64,000 nt of DNA from contig CM055906.1 in assembly GCA_029582155.1 (NCBI GenBank), positions 18,648,437 through 18,712,436 on the forward strand. The letters are read 5' to 3'. The stretch is from Panopea generosa (taxonomy: Eukaryota > Mollusca > Bivalvia > Adapedonta > Hiatellidae). Positions within the stretch are counted from its first letter, which is position 1. Each line of letters opens with the position of its first letter. Positions 1 to 13,329 of the stretch are shown in pieces. The translations under genes were made by a program, and so were the position numbers. The notes beneath the pieces are model-generated. The model ran no database searches. It had not been told where the DNA came from and saw only the letters and a program-made list of their open reading frames with translations.

Positions 1-2334
1 AATCAACATTACACATCATACAATAAAATCAAGCTTTCTCTGCGAAAGGAATTTTAGCAAATTTATGTTATTAACATAAACAACTAATTTTATGAAACTA
101 CCTTAAAAACGGATAATTATCTGTTAGGTAAATGCCAAATGTATCGTATAACAGATTTTAAACTAAAAACAATGGATACATTTTGCATATTTATATTAAT
201 AACTATTCCAAACTATATGATCATATTCAATATTTTAAGCGAATCCAGGATTTTGGACTTTAAAGTGACTTCTTAGAAGTGCAACCATTTGATTACATGC
301 AGGTTTATCATTACTTTAAACTGCTTTAAGATACACAAAGTATCAAAGTTTAAATAAAGATTACCAAGTTTCATAAATTGTATAGCTATAAATAAATAAT
401 TTCTACAAACCTACTCATTTTGTAGTCAGGGTATACACAGTAATTTTGATAAATTTGTTCTTACAGCAATTTCAAAAATTGACATATTTGTACGGTGCAA
501 ATATGAAATTAGAATACACCAGTGTGCGTGCATAACTTTAACTGCGCTTCATTTTAGCAAGGGTTCAAACTCTTATTCGCATATTAATGGTCACATATGC
601 CAACAAACGTAACACACACTTTATTTTCATCATTTTTAATCTATTTGATTGAATAAAATAAAGTAAATATTATATTTGATGTCTTAGTTTTTTTAAAAAA
701 TGATAAGATGTCATGTTAAGACCATTTCATTGTAACATTCTATCTTATCGTAATTGACACATTATCGGTATTTCATTGACATGACTTTCAACAAGGTATT
801 ATCCAAAATTGATGACTGATATAAAGACGTATTGTTTATCACTGTGTATGTGATATAATTCATATTCATTTAACAGTGCTGTACCTGTCTTTAAAAAAAA
901 AATGTTTGAACGAGGAACGAGGCAAGTATAAAAAAGAGCATATAAAGTTAGTTTATTGATAACATATCGGAATGCAAATTGGATGTCCTATTTAATATAA
1001 TGTTTTATAAGGCTTAGTAACTTAAAAGTAACATATAAAAACCTAAATTCATGTACAGTTTGGTCATACATCTATTTTAGTCTTTCTACCAGTACTGATG
1101 AACGTTTGATAAAAACAAAATATTAATAAAGTAGTTGAATAAAATACAAAATGTTTCTGTAAAAATGAAAAATAATTAATTTCTGGTATTATATACCGTT
1201 CTCCTGATTATGCAATTATTGGTTACATATTTCATGACATACAAACTATGATTTATCATAAAGATACAGAAAATAACACACCAAGTAATGAATATCATTG
1301 ATTGTGCTATAATACAGAAAGTATGTGATCCATATATGTATCAATAATCTCCCCATGGCACACGTCCTCTCGAATCAAATAACGGTAGCAAAATACAAAC
1401 AGTATATGTAGTGTGTTATAAAGGACCACTGAGACCTACAAGCATACCGACAACAATTCCGCCCATTCTAGTATTGTACATTATATAGTGTAGTCATACC
1501 AAGAACATAGCGAACGTCTTCTTTATCTTCCTTACTAGTCCATAAGTCACTGATATGATTTGGGAAGGTTTCTAAAACTGCAACTGTGTCGTATAGTACA
1601 CAGTGCGAGAGTTGATGCACGTATTATTTAAGTTTAAATATAATATATTAATGTTTCATGAATTCATGAAAATCTAACGTCATAAATTTGGTTATTAGAT
1701 ATATAGTAAATCGAGAGTTGACTGTATTAAAAATGTTTCTTTTTCTGCAATATTACCTGCATAGCATTTGCATTGGATTTGAGAAATTAGGAACAATATA
1801 CGAAACAGCACGTCTATTGAACCATATAGCAATAACAGGAGCCACACATAATATGCCGTAGATCTATCAGCGAAGTTACCAATGACTAAAACCTTTAGGT
1901 ATATATCAGACTAATCGTGCTATGATGACATGAACCAGTACAAAAACTGCTTTTAGCAATATTACTGACGCTTGGTAACGTCAAAGAACAAACAAAATAA
2001 CATAATCATGCTATGACTTACGAGTATTAAAATTAAAAAGTATATTGTTTGAATATAATAGATACAACACAGTATGTCTAAAGCAAATTTCTCAGTTTCA
2101 GAAACTCGAAAATTATTATCCTACGTATTGCGGTGATACTAACTTCACTATCAATAATAACATGTATAAAAACAGTTGGATTTACTTTATATAAGGTTAG
2201 TTTCGTAATGTACAACCATTGTTAGCCAAATTGCAGTGCACTCACCTTTAACTGTTTTTTCGTTTTTGTTTTAAAATGTTTACATTGTAATTGCCAACTA
2301 GTTGTCTTTCTACTAGGAAATACCGACACTGTTA
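1..2334. other. AT-rich non-coding DNA
   Basis: I see no gene, RNA or repeat I can support here. Open frames are short, AT-driven and lack splice or family signals. Confidence 0.6.
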
Positions 2335-2455
2335 TCAAGATCTACCCAATATCGTATATCAATCATCACAGATACTGTGACTGGGCGGGGATCCGAACTC
2401 ACAACCCACGGATTGATTGACCGATGAACTAGCAACTGACCTGACCGGGCCCATC
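2335..2455 (-). mobile_element. tRNA-derived SINE relic (family B, copy 1)
   Basis: Read on the minus strand, this stretch holds a degenerate tRNA-like head. The box B-like sequence appears on the plus strand as GGGGATCCGAACTCA. Next to it lies TCGTATATCAATCATC, which recurs beside a similar head near 56985, so both belong to one SINE family. No clear target-site duplication is visible. Family membership rests on the shared sequence; the family name is unknown to me. Confidence 0.5.
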
Positions 2456-3344
2456 AGTAATAATAAGAATGATGAAATAAATAATAATGACGATGATGAT
2501 TATATTAATGTACACGAGTAATCGTACTATTAAAACTTAAATAATTATTTAACAAGCAAATTATACATTTTTGAAAACAAATATAATTGATGATAAATCA
2601 TAGTTTTGAAATATCTACATATATATGAAAGTACTAAACGCTTTAAAATATATATCATAATTGAAATAATCATGTGGTTGCAAGAAAAATGTGAATCCAT
2701 GGCTATTGTAAAAATCTATACACGTTATAATAAAGGGAAACTAACTGCAAATATTACGCTTAGGAGTCACAATGGAGTTATGATATATACTGTCAATTAT
2801 ATTAATAATATGCTGTGTTGATGTGTGTTTGGTTGTATACTAATATGTGGGTTTTTGTTTGTGGTTTTTTAATAGGTTTCAGAAAATTGGACAAGGCATT
2901 ATTATCATTGGTGTTAACATTTAGTTTTCTTGAATTGTATAGATGCAACAAATAAAAATAAACCTATAATGTGGACATTGTGTTACAGATTTTTATAACA
3001 AAAAATGTTGCAAACGCTACAATGATAACAATAACAATCTAACTTCATTAACATATCTATTGTTTATAAAGCCATGTGTAATGCGATTTTATGGCTGTTT
3101 CAGCATTTGTGTTGTTCAAGGTTCATAAAGATGTACCAATAATAATATATTGTCTGAATGACTTAAATGGTATAAAGCCTTTAACACTATACATTTTACA
3201 ATATCATAATATTGGTTTATATTTGAAATTGCATGAAAATTATGAATGTATATTGCATAATAGTATCATATTTATATTAAAAATTTACAGATACTGCAAA
3301 ATAAAAATCGCAAATTATTATTTGTAATATTTGAACGTGGTGAT
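2456..3344. other. AT-rich non-coding DNA with AAT/GAT simple repeat
   Basis: A short degenerate AAT/GAT-rich stretch lies at about 2458-2510. I see nothing else that can be supported. Confidence 0.5.
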
Positions 3345-3440
3345 GTGCAGATTAGAGGGTTGTCCTCTCACACCATTGTTCACGGTCGGTTTCGACCCCA
3401 TGTTCTACCCGATAGTCTTTAACACATACAAGGAGAGTAG
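3345..3440 (+). mobile_element. tRNA-like SINE head, degenerate
   Basis: This is a locally GC-richer patch in AT-rich DNA. It contains CCTCTCACACC followed by CGGTTTCGACCCC, which resembles the anticodon-stem and box B portion of a tRNA-derived SINE head. The rest has decayed and no terminal duplication is visible. An 86-codon open frame across it (3331-3591) is most likely incidental. Confidence 0.35.
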
Positions 3441-6400
3441 TTCATATAAACTGTTGAGTTTCTTCGTAATCGAACTTAAACTCTGTTTCAAAATTGCCAT
3501 GCGTGTCGCAATAAAAGGGAGACTACTTCTATGCAATATGTGTATCGGTCATATAGGAATTATGTTCTTGCATGATAACATGGTACTTTGATGTAATTTA
3601 CACGTGTCGCTGTTGTTTGAATAGATGTATCTAATGTTAAGAGAACTTGTAGCTAGATACCTTTGCCGTAAAATGTTTTTGAATTGTATGCATTATATAT
3701 ATTGTAATGTGTATTTATATGGGAATACTTATGTTTAATTTAACTAGTTTGTGTAAGTGTACTTTTCTGTTGGAGGGAATAATTAACAAGAGGGGCATTG
3801 TCTATTGTTTAATGGGTTCAATATGCAAAAGTGTAAAAGGGAAATTGGCACGTCAACTAAAATATATCTGATTTAAATCATCTTACTTTTTGACAATAAT
3901 TGTAATAGCGTAATCAGGAATCAACGGTCTGGGTGGTGAAATAAAAGTAATACTAATAAACTAGTTAAATCATAAACCGAAGTCATGACTAGATATATGC
4001 AATAATAATAATAATAATATAAGACTAGTAGTCACAAATATAAGTCATGACTAAGACTGGATATAACGACATGCAGTAATGAATGGGGAGTATGGCTATT
4101 ACATGACAGGTTGTTTGAATATGTACATTCTACTAATATATTTACTTTCTGTTAATTAAAAAATGTCACAATATGTTAGGAGTCGGGTAGTGGGAGGTAG
4201 TGCGGTCCTAGGTACAATACTTTGACCTGATAATTTCTAGTGTAATAGACACATGACCTTGACTACATATATACAGCAGTGTTTTTAAATGTGTTATTAA
4301 AATATTTCAGTTTAGATTTTTATTGTTTTCTCTGATATACTACAGTAACAATATGTTTATTAAATTTTACATTCTTTTCATTTTGTGTAAGAGTCATAAG
4401 TAAAAAATCTTAATCACTGAAATAAAAATCGCGTACACGAGTCACATGGTACATGTAATGTTTTGTGCACCAGTGTGTCGACCTTTCTCCTCTAAAACGG
4501 TAGAGCGTTCTTAAGCATTAACTGTGCAATGTTAGTATTTGTTGGTTTGTTTATTTTTCATTATCTCATTATTAAAGTATTGTGATACATCTATATACAT
4601 GGGGTTATCCAGAAATTCGTGGACAAAGTAACAATAGCAATACAAGTACATAGCTATATTTTTCACAACTTAAGTGTATTTGTCATCGATGTACGATGTT
4701 TAAGCATATTTCTTATATCAGTAATAATGTTATGGTATCCATGGCAATATACATACATGATAAGTGCCGCAGCTGAAAATGTTGAACAATTCGACAGATA
4801 CATATATGAATAATAACAATCATTTTCACGTAAAACTCGCAGTAAATCATATATTATTGAGACACGGCATCAATGTCTGCATGGCAATGTCATTCCAGCA
4901 ATGTACGCAGGTGTTAGGAGTTTAAATAAACTTTTATTGAAAATGTAGACGCATTAATATGCAAATAGTGCATCTGATGAAAAGGTGAAACAACGAGCAG
5001 TAACACAATTTATGTCAATATTAGCAAAACACTGATTCAGACGATATAATTATGCATAGTAAAGCTCTGAGACAGTTATTTGAAGTGCATTTTGTAGTCT
5101 ACAGATGACACAAACGGTACAGTGAGGAACTAGAAACAATAATGGATGATAACATATGTGGTCGCCCTGTGTCAAAATCGCGTTAATGTCACGTTAACGT
5201 GGTAAAAACTGCCTCAATAAAGTTTGCCGTAATACAATTCATGAACTATGCTGCGAACTAAGTATAGGTTACAATACAGCGCACATGAAAATTAAGGATA
5301 AATAGCATGCATTTAAGTGCTCGCTGGGTTCCCCAGTTGCTAAAAGAATATAAATGGAGCGACAAGTAAGAGTAGGAAAATTACTTGTAAAATAAATTTA
5401 CATCGCAATGTCATAACGTTAATCTGGCCTGAGGCAGATACATGTAGGCGTACATGACATGTTTGAAATACATATTACTGTTTTAACTGAATATATATTT
5501 TCTTCATACTTTGCATACAGTCTGCAGTTGCGGATTAAATATAATACATATAAGACTCCAAATAAATCGTACATGCCATGCTTATATTATGAGATTTGTC
5601 AACAAACTTCTGGATAACCACTCGTATGCATCATCTCTTATTTGGATAGCAGAAGTGTTATATGTATTTATATTAAAATGTGTTTACTTACCTTGCATCG
5701 CCTGCAGTGTACCACAATGGCGTCTTAATATCTGACCTGTAAAAAATAATTGAAACAATATGTTTGATCAAAATTGATTTATAAGCAGTTGAAACAGTTG
5801 GAGAGATGAATCAGGTGCATCAGCATAACTTTAATACAAATTCAGAATGTCGCATGTAACCCTCTCACAAAATCCAACTGGCTGAGTCAGATTCCATGAT
5901 TAAAACAATTTGGGCTGAAAGATTGGGTAAATATCGGACACATCTAGAAATAATAAAGAGAAATCAAATCTCAATATTCCTAGATAACGGATTGAAATAA
6001 GGCTTTAACTTAACGTTTTAAGCATTTTAAAAGGATTGAATAAAGGTGATTAAAGTCTAACATATAATTGATTTGTTTTTTTGAAACCAGTAAGGTAAAT
6101 ACTTCGAAATAATAAGTTGTTTTCTTGAAACTATGTTCTTATGTACCAATGAATTTCTGCCATGACAAATTTAAACCTAAATACCACTTACCAAATACAG
6201 TTTAATTGGAATGGAACATCCATTCTATGTTTGATAAAAAGGGGTGAAAAGTTCAAAAATGTTATTCATCATAGTGATGACGTCATTGTGAAGTATATGT
6301 ATAATACGTAGTCTAGACTAGATGACTTGTGTGATATGTCGTTCCAGTGCACCTTTAATTCTTACATAGTAGGAATTTATGATACGATTATTTTGTCATC

Positions 6401-7278
6401 TTAACTTTAGTTAATACGCTTATATACACACACATCCGTTGTCATTAATGGGAGCTAGGACAGTACATTGAGGAAGTAGATCAGTTGGTCGCGGTTTGTG
6501 ATGTAGTGATTATGCATGTTTTTTTCTTTCTTAGCCACTCGCATTTCCGTTTTGTTCTTTATCGTTAAAACTTCTTTGCGTTTTTTTTCTCCTTATCTGT
6601 TATTGTTATTGTCATTCCGGTGTTGTCTGATTTTTGTTCTACGTTTTCTGTTTTAAAGATTTAATTTTTATTTTAAAAATGATCATTGTCTTGGTATTTC
6701 TCAAGTTGTCTATTTTATAACAGTTCTTAGTTTAATAGTCCAATACCTTTTACTTTCTTGGCTTATCTTTATTCCTTTATGTTATGTATGCATTACTTCT
6801 TCTGCTTTTTTCGTCACGTTTTTGCTTGTTGTCACTGATAAAATTCTATGTATTCCGTGAATGTGTGGCATAACCTTTATCTGAACAGATTGATTTTGTT
6901 TAATCAAAAAACATTCTTAATTTCGAATAATTTACTGGTTTTTCTGAAACAATTTTTGTTTACATTTTTTCTTCTTCTATCATTCTCGGGATTATGCATG
7001 TTGCTATCTATTTCTTAAGTAATAGATGCCAACTTTATATTTAAATAGTGATGCCATTCCTAATTAAACATGTGACCGTTTGATTTCTCTTTCTATTTTT
7101 TATAAATGTATATGTTAAAAATTTATATATTCGAAGAATGTAAGTTTATAACTGTCAATCAAAAAACTGATCTGGTCTACATTTATTTCTTGTTTATATA
7201 ACTATTGAACAGTTACATATAAATGTTCTGCCTTAATATATATTAAATCAGTATTGTCTTAATACTGAAACCCACAAT
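3441..7278. other. Non-coding AT-rich DNA with simple-sequence patches
   Basis: No gene is supported. Small items are an AAT run near 4001-4020, a perfect 12-bp palindrome CACGTTAACGTG at 5190-5201, a CRE-type octamer TGACGTCA at 6278-6285, and a strongly T-rich strand at about 6520-6990. None has supporting context. Confidence 0.5.
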
Positions 7279-7415
7279 AAAAAGTGGAGTGGTTGACCTA
7301 GCGGTGGAACTGGGCTAAGGATCGGAGATTCATAAGTTTGACCCAATGCCACAGACGTGTGCGATATATTAAAGTAAGACACTTTATCCACATGAGCTTT
7401 GTATTGGTTCTTTCA
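7279..7415 (+). mobile_element. tRNA-derived SINE relic
   Basis: The sequence carries a box A-like CCTAGCGGTGG and a box B-like AAGTTTGACCCA at tRNA-like spacing. It is followed by GACACTTTATCCACATGAGC, a type of body sequence I associate with molluscan SINEs. Boundaries are approximate and no terminal duplication was found. Confidence 0.45.
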
Positions 7416-9767
7416 AGAAAATTTGCTCAATAACTAATTTCACAATGGATGTAATATAATTTGATTTAAACAGCGCGTATGTACCGATACAGTATATATA
7501 CATGTAGAAACATTATATGTACAAGAAACAAATAATATTAGGTAGCTGCAAATATTGTATGGCACGTCTATAATTTATTAGTCTGCTTTGATAGATGTTT
7601 ATCTTTCTTACCAGAACGAGTGCTTATTGAAACTCGAATGAAGTATTGCAATACCAATAGTGTTTGTCTTTAGCTATTTCAAATTCTATTTACCTCCATA
7701 AGATAAGCCGATATCATGCCAACATCAAAGGTAATATGTTGAACAAAACAACACAAACCAGTTTGGCTTTAATAAAGCCGTTTTGCTGTCGGTTGGTTGT
7801 CATTGAATGTAATGTTGCTATTTTGTCTGGTTCCCTGAAATAATGAAGCTTATTTAGAATTTCTCGAAAATATAAATTGTCTTTAAGCATAAAGGATGTT
7901 GCATTTTTCATTACCTCTCATGAAAAGGTTAAAACAAAGTTTAATTTCTATTTTGTATCCACTGTTATTTCAGTGCAATGTTATGAAATAATTCGAATGT
8001 TTGATGTTTGTTTCTTGGGTTTTTCTCTAAGAATTAAATTTAACATTGATACGTCGTTTGCGAACTACGTAGGTAGAAACATTAAATTATATAATTCCAA
8101 TTAATGACTATCACATTTATATATTATATTTCTTTGTTCCATAAAACATAAGATAATGCAAATTAGTGTGGCAAAAAACGTTAACAAATACATATAAACA
8201 GCTAATGACTATAATTCATGGTGATAACTTTTCGATGTTCTGTTATAATAATGCTATCCTATTTTTTAAACAATATGTTCTAAACTTAATATAAAATCAG
8301 TTGCATTGAGGTGTGAGACTTGGATTTTAATTTGGATTCACATATAAGTAGCAATCTGCTGTTTAACTATTCTCTATGACTCTTCTACATGTATGATAAA
8401 CATGCATATGTTATCTATACATTCTTTCTTACAAATACTGGGAAATGTTATTAGATTATATTTATGTATATCAGTCTACAACTTGTTTGACAGTCATTAG
8501 ACCATACAAACATACATGCACGCACGCATGCCACTCGCATGCAAATACGCACACAAACTCACACACACAAAAGCCTACATTTTAATTTGAAAGTTTTACA
8601 GTTATTATAGTTTCATTTGCAAAAAAAAAGGTCATACATAGTGTTAAATGCTTCCGTCATAATATTCCAAACAACTTGAAATCTAAGTTACGATATGATT
8701 ACTCATTAATGCAAATAGCATTTATGATAATATTGCAAATGTTACATAGGCTGTTCATACCACCGTATTATCGGTTTGTGATTTCGTATTATTATCTAGT
8801 ACTTAAGTTATAACATTCAATATTTTAGCTCAGATTTTCTATTTGAAATCATATAAATGACCTACGTCTTTAAATCGACATTTGCAACCATCATTAAGAT
8901 ATTTGTTATACTGTATAAAACATTATAATTGCAAAACTAATGAAAATACCTGCAGATAATAGTGGTTGTTTATTTAAATATTATTGCTGTAAGCCGCATA
9001 TGATTGGTTATACATTATACTTATTTTGTATATCCCCCTGCAACTAACCTCAATTACATACTAGATAAAATCAGGCAAAGAGTAATGATGAAAAATTACA
9101 GAACTGACATTAACATTTATTTCGTTATTACTTCACCTAGATATAATTTTGTCGTTTATATCCCATGAAACGTGAATAATCATTTTTAAATTTACAATAA
9201 AACATGAGATATTGATATTAATATGAAGATATGGTTTCTGATTTAACTGTAGCATTTATCTTAAACTAATAATAACAGAAGTAAGAGCACCCGGTAGATA
9301 TGACTCATAGAAATACAACGATCATTTTTATAAGATGATTAATAGTTGATTAATAAAATATTATAGTACGAACGTGTTGCATTAATGATACACATATAAG
9401 GAATAATGTTTGATTCATGATATGTGACCTTATATGAAACGGATTAAGATTATCCTATGGGATTCACTTTCATTTAACGCGGTAAATGCGTGTACTAAGA
9501 TCCATATATCAATAGTTTGTGAAAATCTTCAATAGTTTAATATAGCAACAATTGGCAGCGTTCGTAACTACAAATAATTATTCCTTAACTAGAACTCGAT
9601 GCTATTTTTAATTGACCATTATCTGTTCCGTATACATAAATGCAAAATAAATTAACACAATATTACGTAGACGTCTGCTCTGAATTTTCTTTCGGAATAA
9701 CATTATAAGTGTATTGTATTATATTAAGAAGTCTGCGCTGAATCGTCTTTGGGAATTACAAAGTGAG
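7416..9767. other. AT-rich non-coding DNA
   Basis: No supported gene. A CA/GCAT-rich low-complexity patch lies at about 8515-8570. Opposed short frames near 7714-8104 look like chance. Confidence 0.5.
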
Positions 9768-9877
9768 TTAAGGTAGTTCGCAGCGTTCCTATCGGATTTT
9801 TATTACATCTCGTGTAATTTTTGATAATTTTCGTCAGATGTCAAAATATCCGATAGGAACGTCACAAACTACTTTAA
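9768..9877. mobile_element. Fold-back element with TTAA ends (MITE-like)
   Basis: Two inverted arms of about 42 bp, roughly 80-85% matched by eye, share the core GTTCCTATCGGAT and its complement ATCCGATAGGAAC. They are separated by a short AT-rich loop. The structure begins and ends exactly at TTAA (9768-9771 and 9874-9877), the target of piggyBac-type elements. A small non-autonomous TTAA element is the favoured reading. A long hairpin RNA is the alternative. Confidence 0.5.
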
Positions 9878-12800
9878 ATAATCAGTGCGAGTTTATGAAC
9901 ATTTTAATGTCAGTTATATATTTACATTACTCCAGTTGTATGTCACGAAATGGGAATATACAATACATCTGAACAGAATCGAACCATTAGTCAGCAAAAA
10001 ATCGAAGCAGTTGTATTAGCAAATTCTTAAATATAAGACGTATAGTAGACCACAATATTTCTATCATGTGTATTGATTAAGAATAAAAAATATATTAACA
10101 TTGCAATGTCGGAAGAACTAACTTAACTTAAATAACTGCTAACATTAATAAAATAGCTATAAAGATCATCGCATGTATCTATATCACTTTTTCGTGAGGC
10201 TGTGAAGAAGGCAAATAATTTTAACTCTATAAAAAAACCTATGACTCAAAAACGTAATATTTTGTAGGCTTAGTTCATTATTTTAAGAGGACATGGTCAT
10301 CTAAAACTACCACTCCGAGCATAACACAACTATGGACCAGGCTGAATAGTTTAACAGAAAGGTATTAAAAAAAACCATTTCATAGGTTAAGCTCAGTATT
10401 TGTCGAGAATCAAGGTCATCTGAAGGAAGTCTGAATCATTTAGAAAAGCAATATATGATTATAAAATACAACAATGGAATAGATTCTATTGAACTATTCT
10501 AATAAAACAATAGATAATTTAATAACCACAAATATGAGCTGAACTACATACTTACTACATTGAATTACGTTAAGTCACTGTTCAGCAGAAGCATGCAAGC
10601 ATAATCGTTTGCTTATTAGCAAATCTCTTCAAACTTATGGTTAAATATACTGTGATATTTGTTTTGATAAATATGTTTACTAATATCTTTCATATATGGA
10701 ATGATATAAAAATTGTACTGTTTTATTATCATATGCAATCATGTTTTACCATTTGTTTTCTTCTTTATATCGTATTTGTTTGATACTGCAACATATATGT
10801 AAATAAAATATATTAATTCAGATTTCCGATGTGTGTTTTTTTTCTCAAGTTTTGAAAAAGTTATGTGTCAATCTAAATTGACCGTGAATTATACAGGAAA
10901 AAGGCATGCCCATATATATTTAAGGTGCTCCACACACTTATAGAATGTCCTTGCAAACACGAGTCATCTAGTAATGAAATGACGAAACCTCATCATTTAC
11001 ATTGATTAGTTATTTGATTTCAATTTACTCTCAATCTCTATGTTCTTACTTACGCATACTTTCGTACCATTTGCCATTGCCTTGGGATTGTGTTCAATCA
11101 ATTTTATAATGTTCTTGGGATTTATTCTAGCTAAAACTGCCTGCCTCGTAATCGAAATGGTGAAAAGTATCATTACATGGCTTATACATGATGATGTGAT
11201 ATTTCTTCTTTAAATGCGTGTACTATAGACGACAAGGGGTGGAAGACCACTATTCTGGAGCATGTGTAGCTTTCAACAGTATTTTAAAGGAGTTTTGGTT
11301 TATATCAAATCAAAAGCAAATAAGAGAGAATAAATGAAATAATACAAGTTGTTAGAATTTGCAATGTTATATCCTATAGCTTAAACTTACTTAATTCCAG
11401 TTCAGTTAAATATGAATTATCGATATCTTAGTATCTCAATAACATGGTTGAAATACAGAATATAAACATAGAACTAACACGGGTACAGTTTTACATTCCA
11501 ATGCCATCATTAAAACAACAGAAGGTGGGTATTTTTTCATTACTCTCTCTTTAGTGAAACTGAGATACTTGTATGTGTTACACAATATTTTTCGTTTCTA
11601 TTCTTCAGCATAATTTACAAAAATAAACATGTGGGTGCTTTAAAAGTATTTATTCATTTATTTATTTCTAAATCCATTTATTCCAGGATTATTTTACATT
11701 ATATAATATATGTTTCAGTATAGTTCTAATAATATAACAAAATATATTTCTTAATATAAAACATATAATACATATCTTTCTCTCGATGATTCTCCAGTTT
11801 TTATTGGGGTGAAAGATATAAATGGTAAATTTATTAGTAAAATATGTTGACTAGATTTAATATGTTGTACATTGTTTTCCACGCTGGGTTCTGTAGTATA
11901 AATAAAGAATTCATGTGTCAGGGCCGTAATTATGTGGGTGTCCTAACAGGATTGTTATCATTATATATTTTTTTACATATTATCATTATCGAGATAAATT
12001 TATTACTTTATATGTCATATTGATTTAATTATTCAGAAGTTTATGCCATTGTTCTTTAAGAGTATCATTTTCCCATTTAATTGTTATTTCTTTGAGTGAT
12101 AAAAGTATATTTTCAGTCTATGTTTAAAAGTAATTGCGGATAGGGTTCTATTCAGTCGTCTTGCAGAAAATATGTTATATTATATTTCAAGAATAATTTG
12201 GAATTCTGTTTGTGACATGTTATTTTCTATATTAGTATTAAATTTTCATAAAATGAACAATGTACATTTATGGCAGAGAACCAGGTTCAGAGCTCATTTA
12301 AAAATGTTTGTGTTGCTGGCCATGTCCGAGGTCTCTTACTTGTCATTTCTTCTTAACATTCTCGTTACGTAAATGATAAACTCTTGTTATAATATGTGAA
12401 CATGTATGCAATTGCTCTACATCATTTATAACATGCTTCCTAATTGTTTATCCGTTTCACTCGTTAACAACACGCATTCAGTTACAAACGAGCATGATGT
12501 GTATAAACATAGTTTTACTTACTGGTGAATACACTTCATATCGCTTGACGAATACTTTGCCGTCATTCAGCAAATGTTTGAACTAACAATATGTGTCTAC
12601 TTAGTTAAATCTATAAAAGTTATATATATTCGAATTTTAATATATTAAGTATTATTATCATGACTCTAATATTAGGATATGAAACATATTTTATAAAAAA
12701 TAACAATTATTAATTAATGACTTTGAAACATATTTTACGGCCTTTTAGATCAAAAGTACTTACTTAAACCTGTAAAACTGTTCACGAAATAGACAAACAT

Positions 12801-13288
12801 GATATTAGAATAAATAGCATAAATATTTAAAATACATGTACTGTATCATAGTTCATGGATATTAAGTTATCAGACGGATAAGTTACATATGAGTTGTATT
12901 TCTTGCGATGTAATTGGTTATTGTAATATATGTTTTACGTTGGATTTTTGAGGTTTGAATAGAACATATACCTGTTTTCGCAGGAACGAAACTCTTGGCG
13001 AGTTTGCGAAAATAGTTTTCTCAATTGTCTTGCATACCGACCACAGTGAATACTTATTTTAATAAAAATAATCATTATATGTTTACTACGAACGCTTTTA
13101 AGACGTCGAATGGAATACGTTACGTCTTGTATGTGTGACGTCTGTCATAGATGGTTTCAACGTTATATAGCGAGATTATGTTATCTCGGACTAGCAATCT
13201 CTGGTTAAAATTGAGATAACCTTATTCGGTTTGCAAGATATGTTTATGTATTTACCTCATATAGTCCGTACATACAGAAAACCAGTGC
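9878..13288. other. AT-rich non-coding DNA
   Basis: No supported gene. A single stray copy of the motif GGCCGTAATTATGTGGG lies near 11929-11946 and matches the edge of the 36-bp array at 21.3-22.3 kb. A weak pair of direct repeats ending GGTCATCT lies near 10267 and 10384. A small hairpin is formed by TTTTCGCA (12975-12982) and TGCGAAAA (13005-13012). Confidence 0.5.
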
Positions 13289-13289
13289 A

Positions 13290-13328
<39 letters not shown>
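13289..13328. repeat. (CT)n microsatellite
   Basis: An almost pure CT dinucleotide run of about 40 bp with one interruption. Confidence 0.95.

Positions 13329-13329
<1 letters not shown>

Noticed and set aside
5190..5201. Perfect 12-bp palindrome CACGTTAACGTG
   Set aside because: No associated gene or repeat; likely chance.
6278..6285. CRE-type octamer TGACGTCA (also at 23813-23820)
   Set aside because: Isolated 8-bp matches with no gene nearby are expected by chance in 64 kb.
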